Positions 52,027 to 59,735 of a DNA stretch of 64,000 nucleotides are shown piece after piece; within the stretch, counting starts at the first letter, position 1; each line of letters opens with the position of its first letter. Both the position numbers and the translations under genes were made by a program. The notes beneath the pieces are model-generated. The model worked only from the letters and a program-made list of their open reading frames with translations. It was not told the origin of the DNA and searched no databases. This stretch comes from CAVTWJ01 sp964525605 (lineage in GTDB: Bacteria > Oederibacteriota > Muellerivitia > Muellerivitales > Muellerivitaceae), in the NCBI GenBank assembly GCA_964525605.1, contig CAZGKT010000013.1:1-64000 (forward strand), in the 5' to 3' direction.

Positions 52027-52553
52027 CAAACCGCGAAGAAGCGGAGACGCGAAGAAAACCTTTTGATCTATGACATAACCGAAAATAATTTCGAGATATT
52101 TGAATGCGAATAAATGATTTACCGGAAGAAATCAACAAAACCACTGAGGCGATAGTAGATTCTGCCTATAAAGTTCATTCCAAATTAGGCCCTGGGTTAC
52201 TTGAGAATGTTTATGAAGCATGTTTAGCCCATGAGTTATAAGTAAGGGGGATCAGGTTTGAGAACCAAAAGCCGATTCCCGTCATATACGACAATATCCA
52301 TCTGGATGTTGGTTTTAGGCTGGACTTGTTAGTGGAAAACCAGGTTGTTGTGGAACTGAAGCCAGTTGAAAAATTACTTCCAGTTCATGAGGCGCAAATA
52401 TTAACTTATCTAAAATTAACCCATCGCCCAGTAGGATTATTACTCAATTTCAATGTCTCGCTCATGAAAGAAGGAATCCGAAGGATTGTTTTATCGAAGG
52501 TTAAAATAAGCTAAAAGGTATGACTTTTCTCCGCGTCTTCGCGGTTAATTTTG
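52027..52553 (+). mobile_element. Family B element B5 carrying a GxxExxY gene
   Basis: Left arm AAACCGCGAAGAAGCGGAGA at 52028-52047 then CGCGAAGAAAACC; right arm TTCTCCGCGTCTTCGCGGTT at 52526-52545 then AATTTTG. The arms match gene-free copies B2-B4, but here they enclose a complete-length GxxExxY reading frame. The element fills the ksgA-glmS spacer and ends 17-24 bp before the glmS ATG. Interpreted as the gene-bearing form of the family; mobility is inferred. Confidence 0.8.
52104..52514 (+). pseudogene. GxxExxY family protein (PD-(D/E)XK nuclease fold), one in-frame stop
   Basis: 137 codons from ATG 52104 to TAA 52514, interrupted by a TAA at 52239-52241 (codon 46). Before it the frame reads LGPGLLENVYEACLAHEL, holding the GxxExxY motif (Gly-Leu-Leu-Glu-Asn-Val-Tyr). 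After it comes VRGIRFENQKPIPV, then the nuclease-type RLDLLVENQVVVELK and HEAQILTYLKLT, both family-typical. A single-base change (for example from CAA or GAA) explains the stop; there is no frameshift. The downstream 62 codons could restart at TTG or GTG near 52326. A sequencing error is possible. Confidence 0.88.
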
Positions 52554-52569
52554 TTTTTGGGGGTTTTTC

Positions 52570-54420
52570 ATGTGCGGAATTGTTGGGTATACCGGGCCCA
52601 AGCCCGCCGCGCCCATTCTTTTAAACGGATTAGCCAAGTTGGAATACCGCGGTTACGATTCCGCGGGTCTGGCCCTTATTACTCCGCAAACTCATCTGAA
52701 GATCATTAAAAAAGCCGGAAAGATCGGCAATCTTTTCGCCGCCGTCAAAGCGGCCAAGTTACCTGCCACCCTGACTTCCGGAATCGGCCATACCCGTTGG
52801 GCCACCCATGGCCATCCCACCGACCAAAATGCCCACCCCCATACGGATTGCTCCCAAAAGGTGGCGGTGGTTCACAACGGAATCATCGAAAACTACCAGC
52901 AATTAAAGAAACAACTCCAGGCCCTTGGACACCGGTTCAAGTCTCAGACCGATTCGGAGGTATTGGCCCATCTGATCGAAGAAGAACTGCATCACAAGCC
53001 CTGGGTGGAGGCCGTCCGATTCGCCCTCAAGAAGATCAAGGGACCCTATTCGGTAGTGGCGGTGAACGAAGAGGAACCGGACTGTTTAATTGGAGCCCGT
53101 TGCGGAGGCGGGTCGCTGGTGGTTGGTTTGGGCAAGGGAGAAAACTTCCTGGCTTCGGATGTGCCGGCCCTATTGGCCCATACCCGCAAGGTGGTTTACC
53201 TGGATGACAACGAAATGGCGGTGGTATCGACCGAGTCAGTGAAAATTTTAGCCGTGGGGGATGGGGAAGCAGTGGCTAAACGGCCCTCGGAAATCGAGTG
53301 GTCATCGGAACAGGCGGAAAAGGGTGGATATCCCCATTTCATGCTGAAAGAAATCATGGAACAACCTCGGGCGCTGGAAGATACCTTTACCAGCCGTCTG
53401 GATCCCCGCACCGGAGAAGTAGCACTGGAAGGCCGTTTCTGGGAAACGCCATTTCTGAAGAGGTTCAAGAAAATCACCATTTTGGCCATGGGAACGTCCT
53501 ATTACGCCGGGTTGGTGGGTAAGTTCCTGCTCGAAAAGTACTTGCGGGTGCCGGTGGAGGTCGATAACGCATCCGAGTTCAGGTACCGCAATCCCGTTTT
53601 GGGCCCCGATAGCCTGGTTTTGGTTATCACCCAGAGCGGCGAAACGGTCGATACCTTGGTCGCCCTAAGGGAAGCCAAGTCCAAAGGGGCTAAGGTTGTT
53701 ACTATTTGTAACGTGATGGGAAGTTCCGCGACCCGGGAAGCGGATGGGGTACTATTAACCCGTGCAGGCCCAGAAATCGGGGTTGCTTCAACCAAAGCAT
53801 TTACCACCCAATTAGGGGCACTTTGGCTTGTGACTCTTTATCTTGCCAAGATTCGGAAGTCTCTTTCCCCTAAAACCCTGCGACTTTTGTCTGAAAACCT
53901 GTCCCAAATACCCCGAGCGATGGGAATTGTTCTCAAACAACGTAAAACAATTGAAAAAATCGCCAAAATATACGCGTCCTATTTCAATTTTCTCTACATC
54001 GGCAGGGGAATTGAGTTTCCCATCGCATTGGAAGGCGCTCTCAAATTGAAAGAAATATCCTACATCCATGCGGAAGGTTATCCCGGTGGAGAAATGAAGC
54101 ACGGACCTATCGCTTTGATTGATTCCAAAATGCCGGTGGTAGCCATTGCCCTTGAATCATCAGGTTCCTACGAGAAAATACTAAACAACATGGAGGAAGT
54201 GAAAGCGCGATCAGGTCGATTGATCGCGTTGGTTGAAAAAGGGGATTCCGAGGCGGCTCGGAAGGCGAACCATGTCATAGAGGTTCCCCGTCTGGGGGAG
54301 GATTTCGCCCCTTTGGTTACTGTTTTGCCACTTCAGCTATTAGCCTATGAAATAGCCAAGAATAAGAAGCGAGAAATCGACCAGCCTCGAAATTTGGCTA
54401 AAAGTGTGACAGTTGAATAA
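52570..54420 (+). CDS. glmS: Glutamine--fructose-6-phosphate aminotransferase
   Basis: 616 aa. It makes glucosamine-6-phosphate for peptidoglycan and lipopolysaccharide. Cys2 (MCGIVGYTG) is the glutaminase nucleophile; HTRWATHG near residues 76-83 and NGIIENYQ near 104-111 are GATase II motifs. Two SIS domains follow (about 290-430 and 460-600), with TQSGETVDTL and the C-terminal RNLAKSVTVE. The leader contains the repeat arm and shows no sign of a glmS ribozyme. Confidence 0.97.
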   Translation: MCGIVGYTGPKPAAPILLNGLAKLEYRGYDSAGLALITPQTHLKIIKKAGKIGNLFAAVKAAKLPATLTSGIGHTRWATHGHPTDQNAHPHTDCSQKVAVVHNGIIENYQQLKKQLQALGHRFKSQTDSEVLAHLIEEELHHKPWVEAVRFALKKIKGPYSVVAVNEEEPDCLIGARCGGGSLVVGLGKGENFLASDVPALLAHTRKVVYLDDNEMAVVSTESVKILAVGDGEAVAKRPSEIEWSSEQAEKGGYPHFMLKEIMEQPRALEDTFTSRLDPRTGEVALEGRFWETPFLKRFKKITILAMGTSYYAGLVGKFLLEKYLRVPVEVDNASEFRYRNPVLGPDSLVLVITQSGETVDTLVALREAKSKGAKVVTICNVMGSSATREADGVLLTRAGPEIGVASTKAFTTQLGALWLVTLYLAKIRKSLSPKTLRLLSENLSQIPRAMGIVLKQRKTIEKIAKIYASYFNFLYIGRGIEFPIALEGALKLKEISYIHAEGYPGGEMKHGPIALIDSKMPVVAIALESSGSYEKILNNMEEVKARSGRLIALVEKGDSEAARKANHVIEVPRLGEDFAPLVTVLPLQLLAYEIAKNKKREIDQPRNLAKSVTVE

Positions 54421-54531
54421 AAACGGTCAATTTCAAGCTTTTTTGGCTTTTTAAACCACAACATTTAGTTGGAACGTAAATTTTAAGTCCCTTATAGGGT
54501 GGGTATAGGGCTTTTTGAGCCTTTTTCACCC

Positions 54532-54560
54532 TTGACAGGTTGTTAAGACCCACTTATAGT
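54532..54560 (+). promoter_or_regulatory. Strong sigma-70 promoter for the outer-membrane protein genes
   Basis: Consensus TTGACA at 54532-54537, a 17-bp spacer and TATAGT at 54555-54560. The start point would be near 54567, about 250 nt before the ATG at 54820, leaving an unusually long leader. Confidence 0.85.
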
Positions 54561-54566
54561 TTTGCC

Positions 54567-54819
54567 GTTTGATATAGGCATTTGTTTGGCCGATGCCTTT
54601 TTGCTTTAAATTCGGGCTTCTCTTTGAGGGGGTCCGTGTTTTGGGTGGGTAGGGGTCAACCCTGGGCCATCCTCAAAAAGTAGGAGATAGTAAAAAGGTT
54701 AAAGCCTTAACCTTTGTTGGTTTAGGTGGTAGAAGCCCTTCGGGGCCAATTGGGTAGGGGGCACACACTCGTCCCTGAGGAGTGTGAACCCTAATTTATA
54801 GCTTTTAAGGAGAGAGAGA
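54567..54819 (+). promoter_or_regulatory. Long structured 5' leader of the first outer-membrane protein gene
   Basis: About 250 nt with a chain of hairpins. AGGCAT/ATGCCT at 54576-54598 is followed by TTTTT (terminator-like). A perfect 9-bp stem AAAGGTTAA/TTAACCTTT has an AGCC loop at 54694-54715. GCCC-TTCG-GGGC is at 54735-54746, and CACACTC/GAGTGTG at 54764-54786. AAGGAG at 54807-54812 is the ribosome site, 7 bases before ATG. It matches no riboswitch class I can recall. Attenuation, small-RNA control or mRNA stabilisation are all possible. The rest of the glmS-to-promoter spacer (54421-54531) shows nothing clear. Confidence 0.55.
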
Positions 54820-56139
54820 ATGAAGAAAGGTCTTTTGATGTTGCTGATGGGTTTAATAGCCCTGGGTACCTCGGTGAAGGTTTATGCCGATGCCAGGACT
54901 GACGCAATGGGAACCGATGTTCGGGAAGTTCAGGATCTGGATCTGATCTGGCTGTATCCGAACATGGTCACGCAATACAAGAATACCGTCGATTTCCGAT
55001 TGAATGAAGGTCCGAACTATCCTGGTGATGGGAATTTTGGCGACGGCACAGGTGAATGGGGTGGTGTGATCGCTGAAGAGACTGCTCTGGGCGGCGTTTT
55101 GGGTGTTTATGTCAACCGTCCGAGTTATTTCTATAATGGCTCAGCTTACACAGACATTTATTCAAGCATACTTGCCCGTGACCCTTTACGTAACATTTGG
55201 GGCACCATTGGTAATGCTAATTCCGGCTGGGACTTTGGAAAAAATCTCGATGCTTATGAAAACACTAACATCGTTGATATTTTCTGGGGTCAGGGAATTG
55301 GCGGAGCTGATTTGGGTGTCCATGTGAACTACGGTGACAACGGCGTCAACAATCAAACTAACCAAAACGCCAGCGGATCCTTGGCTTTGGGCTTGGGTTT
55401 CACCGGTGCAGGTCCCTTCGATGAGTTGAATATCCATGCCGATTACGATATGGAATCCATCACATCGTTGGAGTTGACCACCAAGAACCACGACAATGGA
55501 ATCTACGATGTTAAGTTGGGCGCATTGGGTCAGTCCAATGTTTCGACTGATAGTTTCATCCGGACCTTCCTGGATGCGACGATCGATCAGGAAGACTTGA
55601 AAGATCTTCAACAATTTGGAATCACTGATTCGACCCTTGTGCTGGGAACTTCCTTCAGCCACAAGGTGAACGGTGGCAAAGGATTGGTTTTGACGGGCTT
55701 GGAATTCGACTGGGTCGGCGCACAAGGCACGCAATATAACAATAGCCCCACGCCCAATCAGGTTGAAAACGAGGATTCGTGGAACTTGATTTGGAACGGT
55801 TCTGTGGAATCCGAGTTGGCCAGCTGGTTGACAGCCCGGTTTGGTATTTCGGCACCAATCGTGGCTAGGGATTACAGCAGCAATATTGAGCCTGGTGGGC
55901 ATGGCGATCCTGATGCCGGCATTTCTTATTATTCTGGCGTTCACAACTCAGTGTCGTTTACCGGTGGCTTTGGAATCAACTGGCAAAACTTCACCTTGGA
56001 CACGGTTATCGATATAGCCTCGTTGGAAAGCTCGATTGCTAATGTTCAGCCCGGAAATGGGCTGCTGTTCAGCAATACACTTCACAACGATGGAAACATC
56101 TTGACTGTGACGGAAGCTGATCTTCGCTACAAGTTCTAA
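54820..56139 (+). CDS. Outer-membrane beta-barrel protein, copy 1
   Basis: 439 aa. Signal peptide of about 23 residues (MKKGLLMLLMGLIALGTSVKVYA). The mature part is rich in alternating beta-strand patterns and Gly/Asn turns and ends in Phe (EADLRYKF), the C-terminal signal for outer-membrane insertion. It is paralogous to the next gene: both share VRxVxDLDLIWLYPN, TVDFRL, EWGGVIA-ET-LGGVLGVYVNRPSY, KxHDNGIY and the last residues. I do not recognise the family. The strong promoter, long leader and dedicated terminator suggest a major envelope protein such as a porin. Confidence 0.85.
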   Translation: MKKGLLMLLMGLIALGTSVKVYADARTDAMGTDVREVQDLDLIWLYPNMVTQYKNTVDFRLNEGPNYPGDGNFGDGTGEWGGVIAEETALGGVLGVYVNRPSYFYNGSAYTDIYSSILARDPLRNIWGTIGNANSGWDFGKNLDAYENTNIVDIFWGQGIGGADLGVHVNYGDNGVNNQTNQNASGSLALGLGFTGAGPFDELNIHADYDMESITSLELTTKNHDNGIYDVKLGALGQSNVSTDSFIRTFLDATIDQEDLKDLQQFGITDSTLVLGTSFSHKVNGGKGLVLTGLEFDWVGAQGTQYNNSPTPNQVENEDSWNLIWNGSVESELASWLTARFGISAPIVARDYSSNIEPGGHGDPDAGISYYSGVHNSVSFTGGFGINWQNFTLDTVIDIASLESSIANVQPGNGLLFSNTLHNDGNILTVTEADLRYKF

Positions 56140-56150
56140 TTAAGTTTGTG

Positions 56151-56192
56151 AAAAAGCCCTGTCCCCCATTTGGCGGGACAGGGCTTTTTTCT
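56151..56192 (+). terminator. Intrinsic terminator after outer-membrane protein 1
   Basis: AAGCCCTGTCCC (56154-56165) pairs perfectly with GGGACAGGGCTT (56175-56186) across a 9-nt loop and is followed by a T-run. The A-run before it makes it look bidirectional. Confidence 0.95.
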
Positions 56193-56261
56193 TTTTCTCA
56201 GGTTAAAATTTTTAAATAGCGTTTTAAAGGTTCACCTTAAAAGATTTCAGGGGAGTTTAAG

Positions 56262-57467
56262 ATGAAAAAAAGCCTTTTGACTTTAATGATTGCCTTAAAT
56301 GTTTTTGGAGTTGCGGTGCAATCCCATGCCAGCGCCAGGCTCGATTCTTTATCCCTAGATGTTCGTCAGGTCGATGACCTGGATTTGATCTGGCTATATC
56401 CCAACAAAATTTTGGACTACAAGGATACTGTCGATTTCCGCTTGTCAACTAATGGTGCCTTTGGAAATGGCATCAATGAATGGGGTGGTGTCATTGCTGA
56501 CGAAACCTCATTGGGCGGCGTGCTCGGGGTTTATGTTAACCGGCCTTCCTATCTTGATACCCCTGCTTGGGGTGTCTTGGGGGGATTCCATGCCGCTAAC
56601 GACCCTCTGGAAAGTTATTGGAGTGTTCCAGGAAACGATGATGAACAAGAAACTTTCGCAAATATTATCGACATCTTTTGGGCGCAAAATGTGGACGGAG
56701 CTGGATTGGGAATTCATTTCAATTACGGGGATAACGGAATTCAACCTGTCGGCAATTGGGAAACGGAACAACTCGCTTTATCCGCAGGCTTAGGTTTAAG
56801 CGCGGTTGGTCCTTTCAGCCAACTGGATTTCCATGCGGATTATGGAACCGACTTTACCACACAGATTGGGTTGGCCAGCAAGAGTCACGACAATGGTATT
56901 TACAGTATCAAGTTGGGTGGCATGGGCAAGTTAGATCTCAGCGATACCAATTACTTCAAAGTTTTCGTGGATACGAGCATGGGCCAGGACAACATGACGG
57001 ATCTGGACTCTTACGATTTCAATGACACCACCCTCGTTTTGGGAACTTCCTGGGATCAAAAGGTGAACGACGGAAAGGGCTTAATAGCTACTGGATTGAT
57101 CGGTGAATACGTTGGTTCTGCCGTCAAAAACACTTACATCGATGATGGATGGGCACTTCTTTGGAATGGGGCGGTGGAACAGGAAGTGGCGAGCTGGTTG
57201 ACCCTTCGCACGGGTTTGGAAGGGGCCATCACGACTCGGGAATACGACACGGATGGCTCACCAGTTTATGTGCAAGACAATTACCATACGGGTTATCAGT
57301 TCAGCACGGGGTTTGGGATCAATTGGTCGAATTTTGTGTTGGATGCGAATGTCAATGCCGGCTCATTTGAAAAAAGCATCGGCAATGTCAGCCCTGGAAA
57401 TGGTTTGCTCTTTGCAAACGGAAGCCTATTGACCCTTTCCGAAGCCGATTTGCGATACAAGTTTTAA
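56262..57467 (+). CDS. Outer-membrane beta-barrel protein, copy 2
   Basis: 401 aa, tandem paralogue of the gene before it, with signal peptide (about residues 1-24, ending SHA). The same N-terminal block (VRQVDDLDLIWLYPNK) and the same EADLRYKF end are kept; loops in the middle are shorter and diverged. A GGGGAG site lies before the ATG. The gene has its own terminator, and a strong terminator separates it from copy 1, so it probably has its own promoter in the 70-bp spacer, which I cannot identify. Likely a porin-like protein expressed under other conditions. Confidence 0.85.
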   Translation: MKKSLLTLMIALNVFGVAVQSHASARLDSLSLDVRQVDDLDLIWLYPNKILDYKDTVDFRLSTNGAFGNGINEWGGVIADETSLGGVLGVYVNRPSYLDTPAWGVLGGFHAANDPLESYWSVPGNDDEQETFANIIDIFWAQNVDGAGLGIHFNYGDNGIQPVGNWETEQLALSAGLGLSAVGPFSQLDFHADYGTDFTTQIGLASKSHDNGIYSIKLGGMGKLDLSDTNYFKVFVDTSMGQDNMTDLDSYDFNDTTLVLGTSWDQKVNDGKGLIATGLIGEYVGSAVKNTYIDDGWALLWNGAVEQEVASWLTLRTGLEGAITTREYDTDGSPVYVQDNYHTGYQFSTGFGINWSNFVLDANVNAGSFEKSIGNVSPGNGLLFANGSLLTLSEADLRYKF

Positions 57468-57484
57468 TTCGGGTTCTTAACTTA

Positions 57485-57517
57485 CCCCGCTTCGCAATTG
57501 CGGAGCGGGGTTTTTTG
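57485..57517 (+). terminator. Intrinsic terminator after outer-membrane protein 2
   Basis: CCCCGC-TTCGCA (57485-57496) pairs with TGCGGAGCGGGG (57499-57510) with one mismatch, followed by TTTTTT at 57511-57516. Confidence 0.93.
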
Positions 57518-57587
57518 TTTTACAGTAAAAAGTAATTTTTTAAGTGAAAAGCAACGGTTTGAATCTGATCAAATGAGGAGTTAGTAA

Positions 57588-58409
57588 ATGAAATTGCAAA
57601 ATGGCTTTTTAGTTTTGGCCGGTTTTTTGGTTTTGCTCGTGACCCCTAAGGGATGGGCTCAGAATTCAGAAAATACACCGACCCCTGCTCCGGCTTTGAC
57701 CGCTTCGGAGTTGGAGATGGAACAAAAACAGCTCGAAGTCGAACGTCTCCAACTCGAAAATGAGAAATTGAAACTTGAAATGGAGAAAATGAAATTGGAG
57801 TCGGGCTCGAGCTCGGAACCTTCCAAAGGTTTTTCAGAGCAAAAAAATGGGTCAACCAAAGAAGAAAAAGAAGCCTATTTCTTAAAAGATGTCTCCAAGA
57901 AAGCTCAGGATTTGGCTGTCGAAAAAAAGGATGAGGCGGATTTAGCCGTTTTGGATTTGGTCAATGCGGAAATTTGGTACAAGGGTGTACGGTATGGACT
58001 TCATGATCTTTACAGTTTGGCCGAAGATCAAAAATGGCCCGTGACCAAAAAAGTGGATGGACGGAAACCATCCGGTATCGCTCGCAATCTGTACCATGTT
58101 AAAAACTTCACCCTTTTGCGATATGAGGATCGGGATCGGGGAATCATTGAGTTTTATCCCCCCCAGAAAGAAGGAGACCTCAAAATCTTGACCCCCGATG
58201 GCGTAACGTTTGATTCATCCGTTGGGGATGTGCGCAATGCTTTTCAAAGCATCTATTTTGCTTATGACGGACAGGAAGACCGAGATGGGCTCAAGGTGAT
58301 CCGCTATGTCCATGGCCGGGGCCTGAGCTTCTCGGACAAGTTGGAAATATTGCTCGACAAAGAAGGGAAAATTAAAGTGATTCGCTACGGAGTTCTTGAC
58401 GAAAAATAA
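57588..58409 (+). CDS. Periplasmic coiled-coil protein of unknown function
   Basis: 273 aa. Signal peptide (about residues 1-24, ending GWA-QN), then a heptad-rich helix (about 42-74: repeated Glu-Gln-Leu and Leu-Glu-Asn-Glu units), a charged linker, and a C-terminal beta-rich domain (about 125-273) with NAEIWYKGVRYGL and an RYVHGRGLSFSDKLEILLD end. I recognise no family. GAGGAG precedes the ATG. Its place after two outer-membrane proteins suggests an envelope role, without further proof. Confidence 0.8.
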   Translation: MKLQNGFLVLAGFLVLLVTPKGWAQNSENTPTPAPALTASELEMEQKQLEVERLQLENEKLKLEMEKMKLESGSSSEPSKGFSEQKNGSTKEEKEAYFLKDVSKKAQDLAVEKKDEADLAVLDLVNAEIWYKGVRYGLHDLYSLAEDQKWPVTKKVDGRKPSGIARNLYHVKNFTLLRYEDRDRGIIEFYPPQKEGDLKILTPDGVTFDSSVGDVRNAFQSIYFAYDGQEDRDGLKVIRYVHGRGLSFSDKLEILLDKEGKIKVIRYGVLDEK

Positions 58410-58504
58410 CGAATTTTAAAAGAAGTCATGGCTTTTACCCCATGAATCCGCTAAAACCTTTGCGATCATAAGGCGATTTTAAGTCATTCATTCAGGAGAT
58501 CAAA

Positions 58505-58822
58505 ATGGACACAGCATTTGCTCAAACTGTAGCGGGAACGGCTTCCGGAACCTCCCCCATGGCGGGAATCATCTCGTTTTTACCCATGATTTTGATTGTG
58601 GGACTTTTCTATTTCATCATGATTGTTCCTCAATCCAAGGAAAAGAAAAAACGAGAAGAATTACTTAATTCCATGCAACGAGGGGACCGGGTTCTGACGC
58701 GAGGCGGTATTTATGGAACTGTGGCTGATATTAAAGAACAATTGATCGTTTTGAAGGTGGCTGAAAATACCAAAATAGAAATTGAACGTTCCTATATCGA
58801 AACTGTCCAAAAACCAAGTTGA
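58505..58822 (+). CDS. yajC: Preprotein translocase subunit YajC
   Basis: 105 aa. One membrane helix (about residues 22-42, ending FYFIMIVPQ) followed by the typical KEKKKREELLNSMQRGDRVLTRGGIYGTV stretch (near 46-74) and a small beta domain. YajC joins SecDF in the holo-translocon. secD and secF usually follow yajC; here a regulator gene comes next, so they must be elsewhere. AGGAG precedes the ATG. Confidence 0.95.
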   Translation: MDTAFAQTVAGTASGTSPMAGIISFLPMILIVGLFYFIMIVPQSKEKKKREELLNSMQRGDRVLTRGGIYGTVADIKEQLIVLKVAENTKIEIERSYIETVQKPS

Positions 58823-58978
58823 TGTAATTTTGGAAACAAGGTAAAGGTGAACCTCCCCGTATCCTCACTTCTTTTTTAAAATAGTACTTGGTAAAAATGA
58901 AATTCCGAAATTTAATTTGGCATAGAAGTAAAAATTTGTCGGCGATCATATCCCCTTTTCTTCACTCCAAGCAAAGAG

Positions 58979-59009
58979 TTGAGTTCCGAAAAATAATTTA
59001 CGGTATAAT
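58979..59009 (+). promoter_or_regulatory. Possible promoter for the HTH-receiver gene
   Basis: A perfect TATAAT at 59004-59009 has TTGAGT at 58979-58984 upstream with a longish 19-bp spacer. It lies 63 bp before the ATG at 59072. The rest of the 249-bp spacer after yajC shows no gene. Confidence 0.45.
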
Positions 59010-59071
59010 CTGACTCGAGAACTCAATGTGATCTCGAATCAAAAAAATCATCCAAGGAATGCCGGATCGGT

Positions 59072-59620
59072 ATGATTCAATACGACGAAATTATGACGGC
59101 CCAAGAACTGTCAACCTATCTGAAGATTACCACTACGACCATCTACAAGCTTGCTCAACAAGGCGAAATACCATCTTTCAAAGTCGCGAGCGAGTGGCGC
59201 TTCAAAAAAGAATTGATCGACAAGTGGCTGGAAAAAGGTTCGTCAATAAGCCCTAAAAAAATATTACTGGTGGATGACGAAACGGCTATATGCGACCTTT
59301 TTACGAAGGCCCTCGACAAGCGCAAATACGGCGTGGACGCTGTTCATAGCGGCGCGGAAGGTTTGGAGGCCGCGGCCAAAAATTATTACGATTTCATTTT
59401 CCTTGATCTCAAAATGCCGGGTATGAACGGTGTGGAAGTATTTAAAGAAATTAAAAAATTAAATCTGAAATCCTTAGTGGTTATCGTCACGGCTTATCCC
59501 GACAGCGAAATGCTCGTGGAAGCCATGAAATTAGGCCCCTTAACGGTTGTTTTAAAACCCTTCGATCTTTCTGAAATCCAACGTTCTGTCGAATCGTTGG
59601 TGCTCATGACCTCCAAATAA
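59072..59620 (+). CDS. Excisionase-type HTH fused to a response-regulator receiver domain
   Basis: 182 aa. Residues about 7-55 are an excisionase/MerR-like helix-turn-helix (TAQELSTYLKITTTTIYKLA ... SEWRFKKELIDKWL). Residues about 62-180 are a complete receiver domain: LLVDDE, phospho-acceptor Asp in FLDLKMPGMNG, Thr in VTAYPDS and Lys in VLKPFD. Response regulators normally carry the DNA-binding domain at the C-terminus, so this order is unusual. The N-terminal type resembles DNA-binding modules of the AlpA/excisionase group. No histidine kinase is adjacent, so the input is unknown. The second ATG (59093) is an alternative start. Confidence 0.9.
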   Translation: MIQYDEIMTAQELSTYLKITTTTIYKLAQQGEIPSFKVASEWRFKKELIDKWLEKGSSISPKKILLVDDETAICDLFTKALDKRKYGVDAVHSGAEGLEAAAKNYYDFIFLDLKMPGMNGVEVFKEIKKLNLKSLVVIVTAYPDSEMLVEAMKLGPLTVVLKPFDLSEIQRSVESLVLMTSK

Positions 59621-59735
59621 AATTCCAAGTAAATCAAATGACTTTGGCGAATTGAATCCATGGTAAATGCATGGAATTCGACTCTCGCCAACGATAAAAT
59701 GAATTCATATTAGCGGCCAGGGGAGGACGGAATTA

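Noticed and set aside
52510..52569. glmS ribozyme or riboswitch upstream of glmS
   Set aside because: The short leader is made of the family B right arm and a T/G-rich stretch; none of the ribozyme core is recognisable.
55186..55944. Minus-strand open frame opposite the first outer-membrane protein
   Set aside because: Antisense shadow; the + strand gene has signal peptide, ribosome site and terminator.
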